The position numbers were made by a program, and so were the translations under genes. From Gymnogyps californianus (lineage: Eukaryota; Chordata; Aves; Accipitriformes; Cathartidae), in NCBI RefSeq assembly GCF_018139145.2, contig NC_059473.1, forward strand, positions 4,332,503 through 4,396,502: a stretch of DNA of 64,000 bases, read 5' to 3'. The notes under the pieces are model-generated. The model was not told the origin of the DNA, searched no databases, and was given only the letters and a program-made list of their open reading frames with translations. Positions 23,971 through 35,568 of the stretch are shown here, piece after piece. The stretch's first letter is position 1. Each line of letters opens with the position of its first letter.

Positions 23971-24062
23971 TTTTCAGAATTTGGGCATTCAGTGTGTGAA
24001 GAAGAAAGACCTGAAGGAATCAATTTCTTTAAGAATCTCGAAGAAGATTAACCCTTTCAATG
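23971..24062 (+). CDS. REL: REL coding exon 4
   Basis: The exon encodes the end of Ser100 to the first base of residue 131, covering [17 protein letters not shown] and ending INPFN. It has a TTCAG acceptor and an AATG/GTGAGT donor. A second AG lies 7 bp downstream inside the exon, but using it would shift the frame, so 23,971 is the coding boundary. The basic KKK segment and NPFN motif are usual in c-Rel. Confidence 0.96.
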
Positions 24063-24540
24063 GTGAGTAGAACTTAGCTGGTTCACTTTGCAGGGTGGTG
24101 GGGTTTTGGTTTGTCCTGCCTTTGCTTTTGTGGTGGAGCTTTATTTTTTTCCAAAAAATCTCTTTTTGAGAAACACTATTCCCCTTCTGTGTCCCTCCTA
24201 GTCTTTCCTCACTGTCATCACATGATGAATCTATTTGGATAGTTGCCCCTTTTTTTTGTGTGTGTGGTTTTTTTGTTTGTTTTTTTTTTTATTGCCCAGC
24301 AGCAATGTGAGTTGCTGCTTGGACAGAAGCAATGGGATAGCAGCAGAAACCTTCCCTGGAAACTTCTACAGGTATCTCGGGAATCGGATTCCCCAGTTTT
24401 GGCAGCTATGAGAATGAAAGACCCGAACTAGTGTAACTCTGCAACAACTTAAACCAATATAAATCTAGCTTGCCACCGTCCCATCTCTTCTCTTGTTGGG
24501 ACACTGGTGTTTGTGACCCCTCAGCCGGCCAGTTCGGGGA

Positions 24541-24578
24541 GCTGATGGACTCCTTGAAGCTGATGGACTCCTTGAAGC
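24541..24578. repeat. 18-bp tandem duplication
   Basis: GCTGATGGACTCCTTGAA is present twice in exact tandem, followed by a partial third start (GCTG). The short identical copies indicate recent replication slippage in the intron. Confidence 0.95.
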
Positions 24579-27097
24579 TGCCCCTCGCTTGATTTTACAG
24601 CATGGGAGCTGGTACAGGCACTCGGGAAGTCCACAGCAGTATTGGTCTCAGTCAAGTCTGAGGCAAGTTGTGCTGCTACAGAACCACACCTGTAAGGGCC
24701 TACCCGCAGGCTGTAGTTTTATGTGACCGCTGATCTATGGGCTGCTCTCAAAAAGAGCCATCCTGCTCTTCCCTCCATCCCTGGTTGCACGCTCCTACCG
24801 CTTTACTCGCACCAGACACAGAGGCCGTGTGGCTACATGGGGAACAGACTCGGCAAGTTGCTCCAATGGAAAACCAACTTGCAAAAACAAAAAGTGGTTT
24901 CCCCTCAGATCAACTTGCTAAACCAATTCATCTCACAGCCATGTAATTGCTACGTTCAATGCAGAGGGGGTGGGGAACACAGCAAATTATAGGGCCAACT
25001 GGAGCGGGACCAACACTTTCAGCATGCAGGCACAACTGGGGGGAATTAGATGAAAAGCATAAATACTCCCAAACAATTAGCTAAGCATTATGAGTGCAGT
25101 CATGTATTTGCTTAAGTGTGGCAAGAGCTTGGAGATTTTTCAAATACTTTTTTTTTTAATACCCACAGAAGTCTTGCTAAATTCAGGTAAGACCCTTCTT
25201 AGGGAGTCGAGAGCCAGACTTCTGGCTAGCTTCAAAACACATGTCCCTGAATTGGGACAAAAAGAAGCATGCTGAACTTATTACAGAATGAGAAATGTTT
25301 TAGATCATTTTCTTAATTTTAGAACAGCCGTTTGGAGTCAGGCGGCCGGTCCTAATGGTCCATCTAAACAATTACCCTGGTTCTGATAATGTATGTACAC
25401 AATAGCATCTGTTTTTACATGAGTTTAGTCCATCAGCACAATTTAAACAGCTTAAGTGTTTTAATTATGTTACCTTGACTCAGCCAGCTCTACCTTGATT
25501 TCAGACAAAAAAGGGGAACTGTTCTGTTCAGCCCTCTTGGCTTTCTTTTACTCCATAAATAAAAAATGAGTTGGCATTTTCTCTTGATGTCGTGCAGTAA
25601 AAGAACGTGATAAAATCCCTTTTTGTATGTGTATTTCACCAAAGAAACTTTAGCAACCACATAGTTAGCTCTGTTCCTAGCGCTGCTGACTGTAATAGTG
25701 AGGACATGTTTAACTAAAATCACTTGACAGTAGATTTTTTTTTTCCGGTGGTTGGCACACAACTCCAAATTCACTAATCGTTTTTGGGCGATTAGAGCAG
25801 GTTGTGCTTGGTAGCATCAGGTTGGATCCTGGGCTGCTTTCCACCAGTCTGGCAGCAGAGGAGACCAGAGCCCTGCCCTGGCAGCAAGGGAGAGCCTCGC
25901 TTGGGTGACACGCAGGGCAGCACCCTGCTCTCGGCAGGGGTTGTGCTGAGAAGGGGCTGCTGGCAATCCCCAGCCTGCGTAATTGCCTTTCGGCACTTGT
26001 TAATGTGTCAGCACAAAGCAGAGCTGCTTGAGAATGGCCTCCAGCTGCTCCAGGGCAGTCCCATGCTAAGTAGAGCCCAGAAAGGCATAGAACCAAGGTC
26101 TAATAAAACAGGATTAGTGACAGAAATATTTTTATATGTGTACTTAGTTGATCAAAACAGGGTTTCATTAGCAGCGGTCACCATAATGTTCACTGCTTGA
26201 TAAGGTTGAAAGTTTTATGTATGGATTTAGTTTGTTTTTTAAGGTCAGAAGAGTATCACTACATTCTCCAGGATTGCACAGGCTGTGTTGTATCCATCCT
26301 GCGTTGTGCTTTATTTATGTGTCTTCAGAAAGGCATCTGGCTTTTCTATTTAGGGAAGTTTCAGAGTTAGGTGCATCCTCTAAGCAGGTCGCAAGTTAGC
26401 GTTACTCATTTCTTGTATGAACATCATAAAAGAAATTTCATGGAGCTGAAAACTAGCCTTCAGGGTGTTTGTGAGTTGGTGGTTTTTATTTTGTCTTTCC
26501 CACCTTCTTCTGGAACAGTCAAACAGTCCCTGTCCTGAGCCTCCTTTACAGGGCAGAGGTTCAGTATTGACCCTATTAACAGATGCAAAATGCCTCCAGC
26601 CTGCCAGCATATGTATTACCTGTCTTGTCAGTAAGGGATGAAGTTAATAGCAAGGCGTGGGTCCACAAAGTTGCATTCCAAACTTCTTTGTATAAAGGGG
26701 CCGTCGTCTTCCAGGGAGGCCCAGGTGCCACAGACAACTGGGATGGCAAAGGGAGAGTGAGCCCTAACACGAATTCTCTGGTGATGTCATCCCTCCTCCT
26801 CCATGCCTTCCAGCGTATGGTATGGACACATACTGAATAAGGGTCATCATCAGCAACAGTAGCAAGTTGCTTGGTCAAGATGTATGGGTTTTAAGATCAT
26901 CTTCTCCAGCACTCTTGCCTATATTGTTGAAGCAACTGATGTCTACCTCTGAACTCCTGGATGATTAGAAGTCGGTGTTAGCAGATCATGCCGTGTGCCT
27001 AGCTGGAACTGTCTGCATCTGAGTCATTCTGCAAGCGTACCTGTAAGGCTGTTTCACTATGAATTCCCCACTCTTAGCTGGCAGCATTTATCCCTTG

Positions 27098-27676
27098 TGT
27101 CACGGTTTAACCCTAGCCATCAACTAAGCATCACGCAGTCGCTCGCTCACTCCTCTCCCAGCCCCAGTGGGATGGGGAGGAGAATTGGGGGGGGGGAAGT
27201 AAAACTTGTAGGTTGAGATAAGAACAGTTTAATAACTGAAATATACTATAACAGTAATAATTGTGATGAAAAGGAAGGTAACAAAAAGAAAGAGAAATAA
27301 AACCCAAGAAAGACAAGTGATGCACAGTGCAATTGCTCACCACCCACTGACCGATGCCCAGCCGGTCCCCAAGCAGCAGTCAGCCCCCCGGCCAACTCCC
27401 TCTGGTTTATATACTGAGCATGATGTTCTATAGTATGGAATATCCCTTTGGCTAGTTTGGGTCAGCTGTCCTGGCTGTGCTCCCTCCCAGCTTCTTGTGC
27501 ACCTCCTCGCTGGCAGAGCATGGGAAACTGAAAAATACTTGGCTTAGGATAAGCACTACTTGCAACAACTACAACATCAGTGTGTTATCAACATTATTCT
27601 CACGCTAAATCCAAAACACAGCACTGTACCAGCTACTAGGAAGAAAATTAACTCTATCCCAGCCGAAACCAGGACA
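27098..27676 (-). mobile_element. Solo LTR of an avian endogenous retrovirus (copy 1)
   Basis: The element starts TGTCACGGTTTAACCC and ends AACCAGGACA on the + strand, so it has TG...CA ends. Read on the - strand it has U3, a TATATAAA box near 27,406-27,413 and an ATTAAA-type poly(A) signal in the stretch complementary to AGTTTAATAACTG. It closely parallels copy 2 at 56,372-57,045 over its whole length. No internal retroviral genes flank it, so it is a solo LTR. The 5-bp flanks (CCTTG and CGTTA) do not match, suggesting age or a rearranged end. It lies antisense to REL. Confidence 0.85.
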
Positions 27677-28499
27677 CGTTAAGTTTAGTACAGGCTGTGC
27701 AAACTGTGTGCCTTCACTAGGATTCAAATCGGATGACTTGCACTCAGGTTACTCCTCTTGTGTTAGCCCTGTTTGAGAGAGAATTGCTGTTTCCACACCA
27801 TCACTGGATGTGTTCATGATCCCTCATGTTCACAAGGTACATCCCATATACTTTTGTCCTTCAATAAGCTAAACAATTCTAGAAATCTCTCGTCTTTCAT
27901 CCCTGGGATGAGGAGAAATGGTGCACAGTGGCAGCCTAATGTGTAACTCGGACTCCTTGGCATGATGATGATATAAATAGCACAGCATCGAAGGAGCAGA
28001 GTTACTCCTCCAGTGGAGCTGGTCCATGTCTGCTTTCTAGGGTGTTTGTTTTCTTTTAGTAGCTGTTGAGTTGTGCCATATCCTTGTCTTCCCATGTACT
28101 GTCTGATGTACAGCCAACTCAAATTAAAAGAAGAGCCAGTCTTCAGTTAAGAGCTTTTGTGGGTGGGTGTGACTTGACATAGAGACAACAATTGAGTTAA
28201 TAACAACTTAAGTTAATTATCAATGAGGAAAAGCCCTAAATGTGTTCTTTAAATTTAGGGGAAAACTGTACTTAGCACAGTATTACAGAGGACTAACCTT
28301 TTTCTAGCCAGATGGATGACAGCATGAAAACCCTAGACTTGTCTTAGAGTGAGAAACCCAGAGAATTGCCCAATTTCAGGCAATTGATCAAGAGGGCATA
28401 AACAGGCTTTCCCTGGAGCTTGACATACGCTTAAGGTTCCTGTTCCTTTGTAATTGCTCTTGCTAATAAGCATCTAATTCATTTTTAGGCTCTCCCCTG

Positions 28500-28865
28500 T
28501 ACCCCACAACTAACTCGCCTCCGTTTGCCTCCGCAGTCTTTCCTTTGCCGTTTCCCCTTTCCGCCCGCGAGCAGCTGACCCCGCGTTGGCTTCGCACTCG
28601 TCACAGTCTCCACGACACCCCCCTGCACGCCTCCGCGCGGCGCCGGGGCTCGTCCCCACACCAGTCACACTCGCTTCCTGCCCACGCACGCAGTCACCCT
28701 CTCCGCAGCTTCCCTTGCTGGCCCCCGGGGCGGCTGCGCTCCTAAGACCCCCCCCCCCGACGCCGCTCGCTCACGTTGGCCAGGGTCCCCCCTCTTCAGC
28801 CCGCTTGCTGCAGGGGAGCCCCTGCTTTTATAGGGGGGGCTTGTGGGGCCACGGATGACGTGAAC
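28500..28865 (-). promoter_or_regulatory. Intronic GC-rich island with antisense TATA and CRE-like motifs
   Basis: Composition rises sharply to GC- and CpG-rich within AT-rich intron 4. Read on the - strand there is TCACGTCA (28,856-28,863), then TATAAAA (28,826-28,832), then a near-perfect 16-bp palindrome with GCAGGGG and CCCCTGC arms (28,810-28,825), then a long GC-rich leader. This order suggests a pol II core promoter firing antisense to REL. It could be a non-coding RNA promoter or the edge of an unrecognised LTR. I see no convincing ORF and no clear LTR termini or target duplication. Confidence 0.45.
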
Positions 28866-29529
28866 AAATAAACAAAATATTATGAACGGGAAGAAGGCTC
28901 TTGGCAAGAACTGGGGAGTTGGGAATGGTTTGAAAGCGGGAAGGCATCAGAGTCCTCTGTAATGAATGCCTCGGGTGTTAGAAGAAACTTTAAACTTCTG
29001 TCCTTAAATTAAAGCAAATGTGTAACCCCCTCCACTAAAGTCTCAGGCTGAAAATCCTGGTAAGTGAGAGTTGTCAGCTTCTTTAAGAGGTACAGAGCAA
29101 ATCCACTTGAGGAAGGCTGAATGTTCTGATCCTAGCACGACTTTAGCTTTTACCTTTGGAAAGCCCTTTGTTGTTTCGTTCCTCATGCAAATGCTTCTTG
29201 CTGCTTATGCTGAAATGCGTATATTAACCTAAAGGACAGCCCCTTTTCAAATTGTTTAAAAATGAAAAGGAAAATTACCAAGTAGAGACACAAAAAATGC
29301 TGACTTCTTTTTTTTGTACTATAAACAGAAACTGCTAAAAAATGTGTTAGAAATGTACAGAGGCTGATGGATATATTTGCTTAAATCTGTTCCAATTTTA
29401 CCTTTTTCAGATTGATCTTAAAACAGGAAAAGAACCCAGATTCAGAGAAACATTGTCTAGAGAAAACAAGGACTGAGTTTTGAAAGTTTTAATTTGTATT
29501 CCCAGTTCTTCCCTCAGCTTTTGTATGAG

Positions 29530-29585
29530 GCTGGGCCATTCACCTTCCCTGCGTTTCTTTCTTCTGTAAAACAGGGAAATGTAAC
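29530..29585 (+). mobile_element. Possible relic of a MIR/L2-type 3' end
   Basis: The order ATTCACCTTCCCTGCGTTTC, then TTCTGTAAAACAGGGAAAT recalls the conserved tail TGCCTCAGTTTCC..TCTGTAAAATGGGG of ancient amniote SINE/LINE2 repeats. It is short and diverged, so the call is tentative. Confidence 0.3.
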
Positions 29586-31054
29586 CATAGTAGTTCGGGC
29601 ATTTATTCACTGTAGGTTAGCATCTGAATTTTACAGTCATTTGCACTAATCAGCCCCCTGAGTTTCTGCTTTTTTAAAATTATTGAGTGTTGCTGATGCA
29701 CGTTCTGTTGCTAGGAACATGCAAAGGTTTCTTTTTTCTGCAGAATTGATTGAAACTTAGCTCTTCATGGATCATGGAGGTATAAACCAGGCATGGGTGT
29801 ATCGGGAGAAGAAACGTAGTGCTGCCATACTCCTTCCCTCCCTTTGTTCCCAGCTTCTACCTCTCAGCAAGTGCTAGTAGATGGTATTTATGCCTCTGGA
29901 TGTGTAGGTGAATGGCCTGGCCCGTCATCCAGTACTGTGCGTCCAGTTGCTGAAGCCCAGGTACAAAGAGAGCACAATATTTGGCTTTTGACAGCAAGGG
30001 ACAAATAGCACACCAGGACATCTGCTCTTTCCTTTGTACCTGTTTCATTGTAGTTCACTTAGAAACGGCAAATGTAGCATTGAACTACCTGCTGAGGTCC
30101 TTTTTAGCTGCGTAGAGTTCAGCTACAGGAGACGCCAGCCAAATACTTGGGCAATTTAGTGTGTGCTGCATTACTTGTCTGCTGTAGCCCTTCCTAAGGC
30201 TAGCTGCCATATAGCTACGCAGTCACGACTGGCTGCAGCGCAGACGTAGGCTGGGGGGAGTAAATGTACCTCCCAGGCGCCGAGAAGGACCTGCGACTTG
30301 CACCCCATTTCCCTGACTGGTTGAACCTGGCGTAAATCAGCACCAGCACTGGAAGAGGCAGTCCTTCCTTTCGCTGCCTCTGTCTGCTTCCACCGTTTCC
30401 CTTGCGCCAGGGCTAGCGGTCGCGGGAAACGACTGCCTGAAAACAAGCCTTTTCCTCTTTTCTTCTGGCAAGTTAGTCTTTGAGCCAGACCAGTTCCTTG
30501 ATCTGATTCACCGCGTGAGAGCTAGGCCCAGCGTAAGAGCGGTGCTGGAAATGAAGGTTGGGCAGAGCCAGCCTTTTACAGCAAAACCTCTGGCGTAGAC
30601 TGAGTTAAGCTGATCGGTCGGTATCAGGGCTAAGGGGGGGGGTATCTTTGTGCTCCAGGAGCAAAACACTCGAGGCAAACCACCTCTGTGTCATCACTTA
30701 AATGAAACCGAGCTCCCGGCACATCCCTAAATTAAAAACCATCATCTGCGTAAGAGAAAAGGCAGAATCCAGTTCATCGTGATTATTAATGATGTGTGTT
30801 CCTGCGCGGTCTCCTTGGTGAAGTGTTTTTGTTTGGGGGAGGTCATTCTCTTTTGTTTGAGATCTGGCGTGGCTCATATGCCCCCGCAGGCCCTCGGCGA
30901 GAAGGGAAGGTCACAAGATGGCCCTTTGCAGGGTTCAGCATAGCCTTCTCTGAATGTGTCACACCACATCATTTGCCCTGGAAGTTTCCATGCAGGTTAA
31001 GTTTAGATGCTAAAGTACCTCCAACTCCACCCACTCCAGAAGTTTCTGACATCA

Positions 31055-31061
31055 TGAGTCA
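31055..31061 (+). promoter_or_regulatory. AP-1 consensus TGAGTCA
   Basis: This is an exact TGAGTCA heptamer in REL intron 4, embedded in a near-symmetrical context with TTTCTGACATCA on its left and AGAAAC on its right. The site could bind Fos/Jun or Maf-type factors, but single matches are common. Confidence 0.3.
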
Positions 31062-34000
31062 AGAAACTGGGTGGAGGGCTGTGTGTGAGGAGTCTGCTAT
31101 TTAATCAGGTATCGCGTTATCAGTCAAAAAAACAAACACTTCATTATTTCTCTTCGGTGTTCGGAATAAACTTTCACTTTCCCTGTAGCATCACTTTATG
31201 AGTAAACATCAGAGCCCTTAATTCCCCAGTAATTTCATCAGATAAATGGTATTTTACTGGCCTTTCTGGATGTTGAAGACTGTTAAAAATCATAAAAAAA
31301 CATTAGAAATTAATAAACAGGAACAAACAGGAGGCCTGATATTATCGGCATCTTGAATTTTGTGCCCAGACTTGGAATTGCATGTTGCTGGGTTGGACCC
31401 AGAAGGTCTCCAATTTTGCGTTACAGAAGCAAATCCAAGAAGTTCTCTCGTTCAGTAGAAACCTAGCGGGGCGTCTCTGGAGTTTTAGCGACATAAATCT
31501 CAGAGACAGGGACAACCCAAACCGAATGCCTGTGTCGCGTGAGCCGCTCAGATTAGCCAGCTCGGGTTGGAAGGAGTTCACGATTTAGCTTGCGTGGGGT
31601 ATTTTTCTGCCCGCACTGGGACTGTATCAATCTCTTCCCGTGTTAGTGGATAATGGATTAGAGAATTATTTCAAAGGTAGTTATTTTTTTAAGTTGGGGA
31701 ATCAGCATTTCTTTCAGAAGAGTTGTAAACAGATTTATAAAGAAAGGATTTACTAGTTGTTGTAGCCCCTTTCAGGTTGAACAGCTAATACTCCCCAGGT
31801 CTGACTGTAACTCTAGATACTGCTTTTGAAATCCTGTTGCCAGAATCTGGGGGAGTGGGGTTAGTTTTCTTTTACCATTGTGCGGGTGGTATTTTTATGG
31901 ATTTTTGGGTGTCATGCCCCATATTTACCTTAGAATTTTAATTCTTTTTTAATATTATTTTAATTTCTATGTGTCTTGAGTTGCCAAGTGTTACTTTTGA
32001 AAGCCCTCCTTCCCCTCGTAAAAGAGCTGTACTTACAAGCATTCCTTCGTATACGCCTATTTGCATAGATAACTACGGAACATGAATTTCTGCCAGGTTA
32101 AGGCTAGGTTTTTTTATTAGATTGGGCCATCACAGGAGCATACCTAGATTGTTGGTTGGATTCCAGCTCTTTCGGTTGGATTCATGTGAAGGCAGTAAGG
32201 TGTGGTACCACACAGCGAGAAGCAGTCAGAGGAGGAAGTTGAACTCTTGCCAAAAACAGAGTACTCCTTCCTTTTATTCATGTGTCCTGTTCGAGCCTTT
32301 TTTACCGTATCTGCTCCCAACAGGCTGCACCGTGCGACCTTTTTTACTTCACGTGTGCAACGTCGCTGGTTGCAGGAGAGCTGCTTGTGCGGAGCTTGCG
32401 CAGGTTGATGGAGTGGCTACTCTTCCTCTCCAGTCCTTTCTGTTCCCAAAAATCTTCAACAGCATTTCTTAACTTTAATAACTTCAGGTTTGTCAGGTTT
32501 AACCCTGTCTGTTGTCCTTCTGTACAGAAGTCGGTGAAATAACACTGAATGACACGACCATCCTCCGTACAGCCATACTCCAGGCATTAGTCAGTGTGTT
32601 TGTCTGCCTCGTTTTTGTTTGTTTTTAATATTCTTAAGGTGTAAGCCAGCATCCGTTCAAGTTAGTGGCTACTCTCAAATTGACTTCAGAGGGAGCAGAA
32701 TTAGATGTTTGTGAAAAATAACAACATTTTATTTTGTTTGGATGATTGTCTTTTAGGTGGGAACGAAGTATGTTTTGAAATTGATGAAAGCTGTGCGCTG
32801 CTTTATGTGAACATGGAATCTAGCCTCTATATATTTTTTTAAGCATGCCATCACAAGATAGAGTTGCAGCTGTCTTGTTCTCCTTTTTTGCTCTGTTATG
32901 TTCTTCTCATCTGGTTAAAAATAACCCAAGAGGAATCAGTCTTGACTGAGCACTTCCTCTTTCAAACTACAGATTTTTTTTTAATTGTATTAAATCATTT
33001 ATAAGAAAATGCAAATTAGGAGCAGTGGTTTTTGCTGTAATACAATGAGCTGTATACAGCAATTGTGTTGCTTGTGATTATTGGCACACCACACCTTTCC
33101 TGTATCAGGTGGTTAAACAGATTTATTGGGAATTTACGAAAGTTCATAGTATGGGAACTGAGGTAATTTGAACATTAGCATTACTAATTTTCTCCGTATC
33201 TAGTGTATTTTTGCATTTATAGAGCTCTCTTAAGCTTTAAGTCTGCTATTATTTGTTTCTGAGGAAGAGGCTGCTGCGCCTGCGGCAGACGTGGCGCAGG
33301 GCTGGTGCTGCTTTAAGCTGTGAGAGACAGACTCGATTGCACAACCACAAAGTCCTCACTTTTGATTCAGAATCAAAAGCCAGATCCAGATTTTGTGCTT
33401 GGCTTCTGTCTACAGGGAGTTCACTCAGACAAAGGTATTTGAATCTCTATGCTCAATTTAATTTTTAAGAGGTTTGAAATTTGACTACCGCTTGGGCTCT
33501 CTGGCCGGATCCACGTGGTCACCAACGGCTAATACAACACACGAACGTAAGCCTTGATGCCAGAGTGTCCTTGGGAGCTAATTGCCTGCTGGCCGTAGAT
33601 GTCGGAGCGTGGATTAGACTCAGCCGAGCTGTTGGGAGCAAAGTAGCGTTGCACTCCTGATTATCCCTTCTGCAAGGTGCAATCTAGACAAGGCACTTGG
33701 CTTTTTTTTTTTATTTTTTATTTTTATTCTCTAAATCAGGCTGTATCAAGAGGCAGTTGGGCTGCAGAGTCTGCCAAAGCTGAGTTAGGCTGAACAGCTG
33801 TCTGTTCCAAACCTGTTTTCTAAAGATCCTGTTTTATTAAGTTAACAGGTCAACTAACGAAGTGCATTAAATCATAAAACTTCGCTCTGCGTATCTGGTA
33901 ATACAGCCAGCCACCAACCTGCAAAGTGCACGCTGGCAGAACTCCCCTGGCCCCACCGTTTCTGAAGTTACCTCTGTAGTTGCTGCTCAGTTCTGTACTC

Positions 34001-35427
34001 GCTGGTGTATTTGTCTTGAAATATTGCAGACCATGGGCTTGTAAAAGGGAAAGGTGACTTGATTTCTTTTTACAGTAGAGACCAGGAGAAACCGAGATAC
34101 TCAGAGCGCAAGAAAGACTAAAAATGCCAGTGGAAAGTATTCTGAGCTCAGTGCGTTTATTATTTCACACTATCAAAAGGTAAAAGGAAGAAATCATTCA
34201 AGTGGGTATTGTGGGATCCCACTCATGGCAGGGTGGAGACCAACCCGGTGATAAATGTTAAAGGTCAGAGCGTTGCAGTACAGTGTGATCCCCAGACTTC
34301 TTATTGCAGGCACGTTTAATCTTTTATTCTTGCAAGAGGCCTTTGAAAGGGTAAGGGAAGGAGTGAACTGGGGAGGTTGTGATCTGTTGACTTGGCACAT
34401 GTTCACTTTAGGTAATTGCGAGGAGTATCGAACGATGCTGAAGTGCTGCTTTGAACGATTTTGGAAAAGAGAGCCGCTTTAAATGATTTTAATTATCAGT
34501 ACTTAAACGAAATTAAATCAGTTTCTCATTTTGCTAGCATTGAATGTCAACATAATAGTTTAATGTCAGACCTTAAAGGAAAGCATCGAATTCAGAGAGG
34601 GCTGCTTTTCCCAGAATCGCCCATTAAGCTAGGAGTACGTGAAATGTTCAGTACCGGTATCCCAGGTCCTACGTCTTGAAATCAAAATAAGTGAGAGAGC
34701 CAACAAAACTGCAATGCTGAGCTTGGGTTATGCATTACTGTGTTTTACACTGGGAGGAATACGTAAGGAAACAGATCCTTTCCAGCAAGGGTTTGCTTGT
34801 TGTATTAAGAAATTATATCATAATGACACCGCTAATCACTATTCTCAAAGGTACAGAAGCGACACAGATGTTGACGGGAGGGGGGAGATGGTTCGTGTTG
34901 TTTCGGCTTCATTCTTGCCCCAAGAACTGCCTCCTGATTATTTTTCCATCTCCGTTTCTAGAGGAAAATAATGATACCGTGTAGTGGCAGTCTCCCACTG
35001 TTGCGGAAAATCTTCAGCTAGGTGCTAGGACTTCTTTGTACTGAAATAGTTCTCTTCGGTAGCGGCATTCATTTTGTAAATTTTATCAAGCACAAACAAG
35101 AGAAACAAGTCCAGGGAATGACTTTTAAACTATAGATACGTTAATCTGGTCTCGCAGGCAAAGTGAGGAAACCAGACGCAAGAAACAGCTGGAGAACTAG
35201 GACAGTTTAGCCTTGTGTGATGAAGGGAAAGCGTTAAAGGCATCTGTATCGTTTGTTGTGTACAAGGAATTTATTCATGCAGCCCCTGTAAAGCTAGCTA
35301 GGGCACGTTTCGTCTGCCTTGGCAACACCGTCTCTTTTACTGGTGGAGATTCATCCCCAGTTTGTTCAAGAATTACTGCTGGTTTGGATGACTAATCCTC
35401 AGTCTTGTCTTTCCTTCTGCTGTTCAG

Positions 35428-35568
35428 TGCCTGAAGAACAGCTGCACAACATCGATGAGTACGATCTCAACGTCGTCCGCCTCTGCTTCCAAGCTTTCCT
35501 CCCCGACGAACACGGCAACTACACGTTAGCTCTTCCTCCTTTGATTTCCAACCCGATCTACGACAACA
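35428..35568 (+). CDS. REL: REL coding exon 5
   Basis: The exon encodes residues 131-178 (VPEEQL to SNPIYDN), with a TTCAG acceptor and an A/GTAAGT donor. The block [20 protein letters not shown] is highly conserved in Rel proteins, and SNPIYDN marks the linker between the N-terminal DNA-binding half and the C-terminal dimerisation half of the Rel homology domain. Confidence 0.97.

Larger units (their letters stand above)
24063..35427 (+). other. REL: REL intron 4
   Basis: This is the longest intron (11.4 kb). It contains an 18-bp tandem duplication (24,541-24,578), a perfect short palindrome (24,379-24,393), an LTR (27,098-27,676), a GC-rich island with antisense TATA and CRE-like motifs (about 28,500-28,865), a weak SINE/LINE tail relic near 29,530-29,585, an AP-1 consensus site (31,055-31,061) and octamers near 29,182 and 33,007. 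No REL exon or second gene was recognised. Confidence 0.75.

Noticed and set aside
25710..26200. Overlapping 128- and 132-residue frames on both strands
   Set aside because: Opposite-strand frames of similar length over a moderately GC-rich stretch are mutual shadows. Neither resembles a known protein.
27098..27676. Full-length provirus
   Set aside because: Only one LTR is present at each site, with no gag, pol or env frames between LTRs; the two LTRs are 29 kb apart and enclose cellular genes.
28586..28858. 90-residue + strand open frame in the intron 4 GC island
   Set aside because: Pro/Ser/Arg-rich composition reflects the GC content. No conserved motif or splice sites link it to REL.
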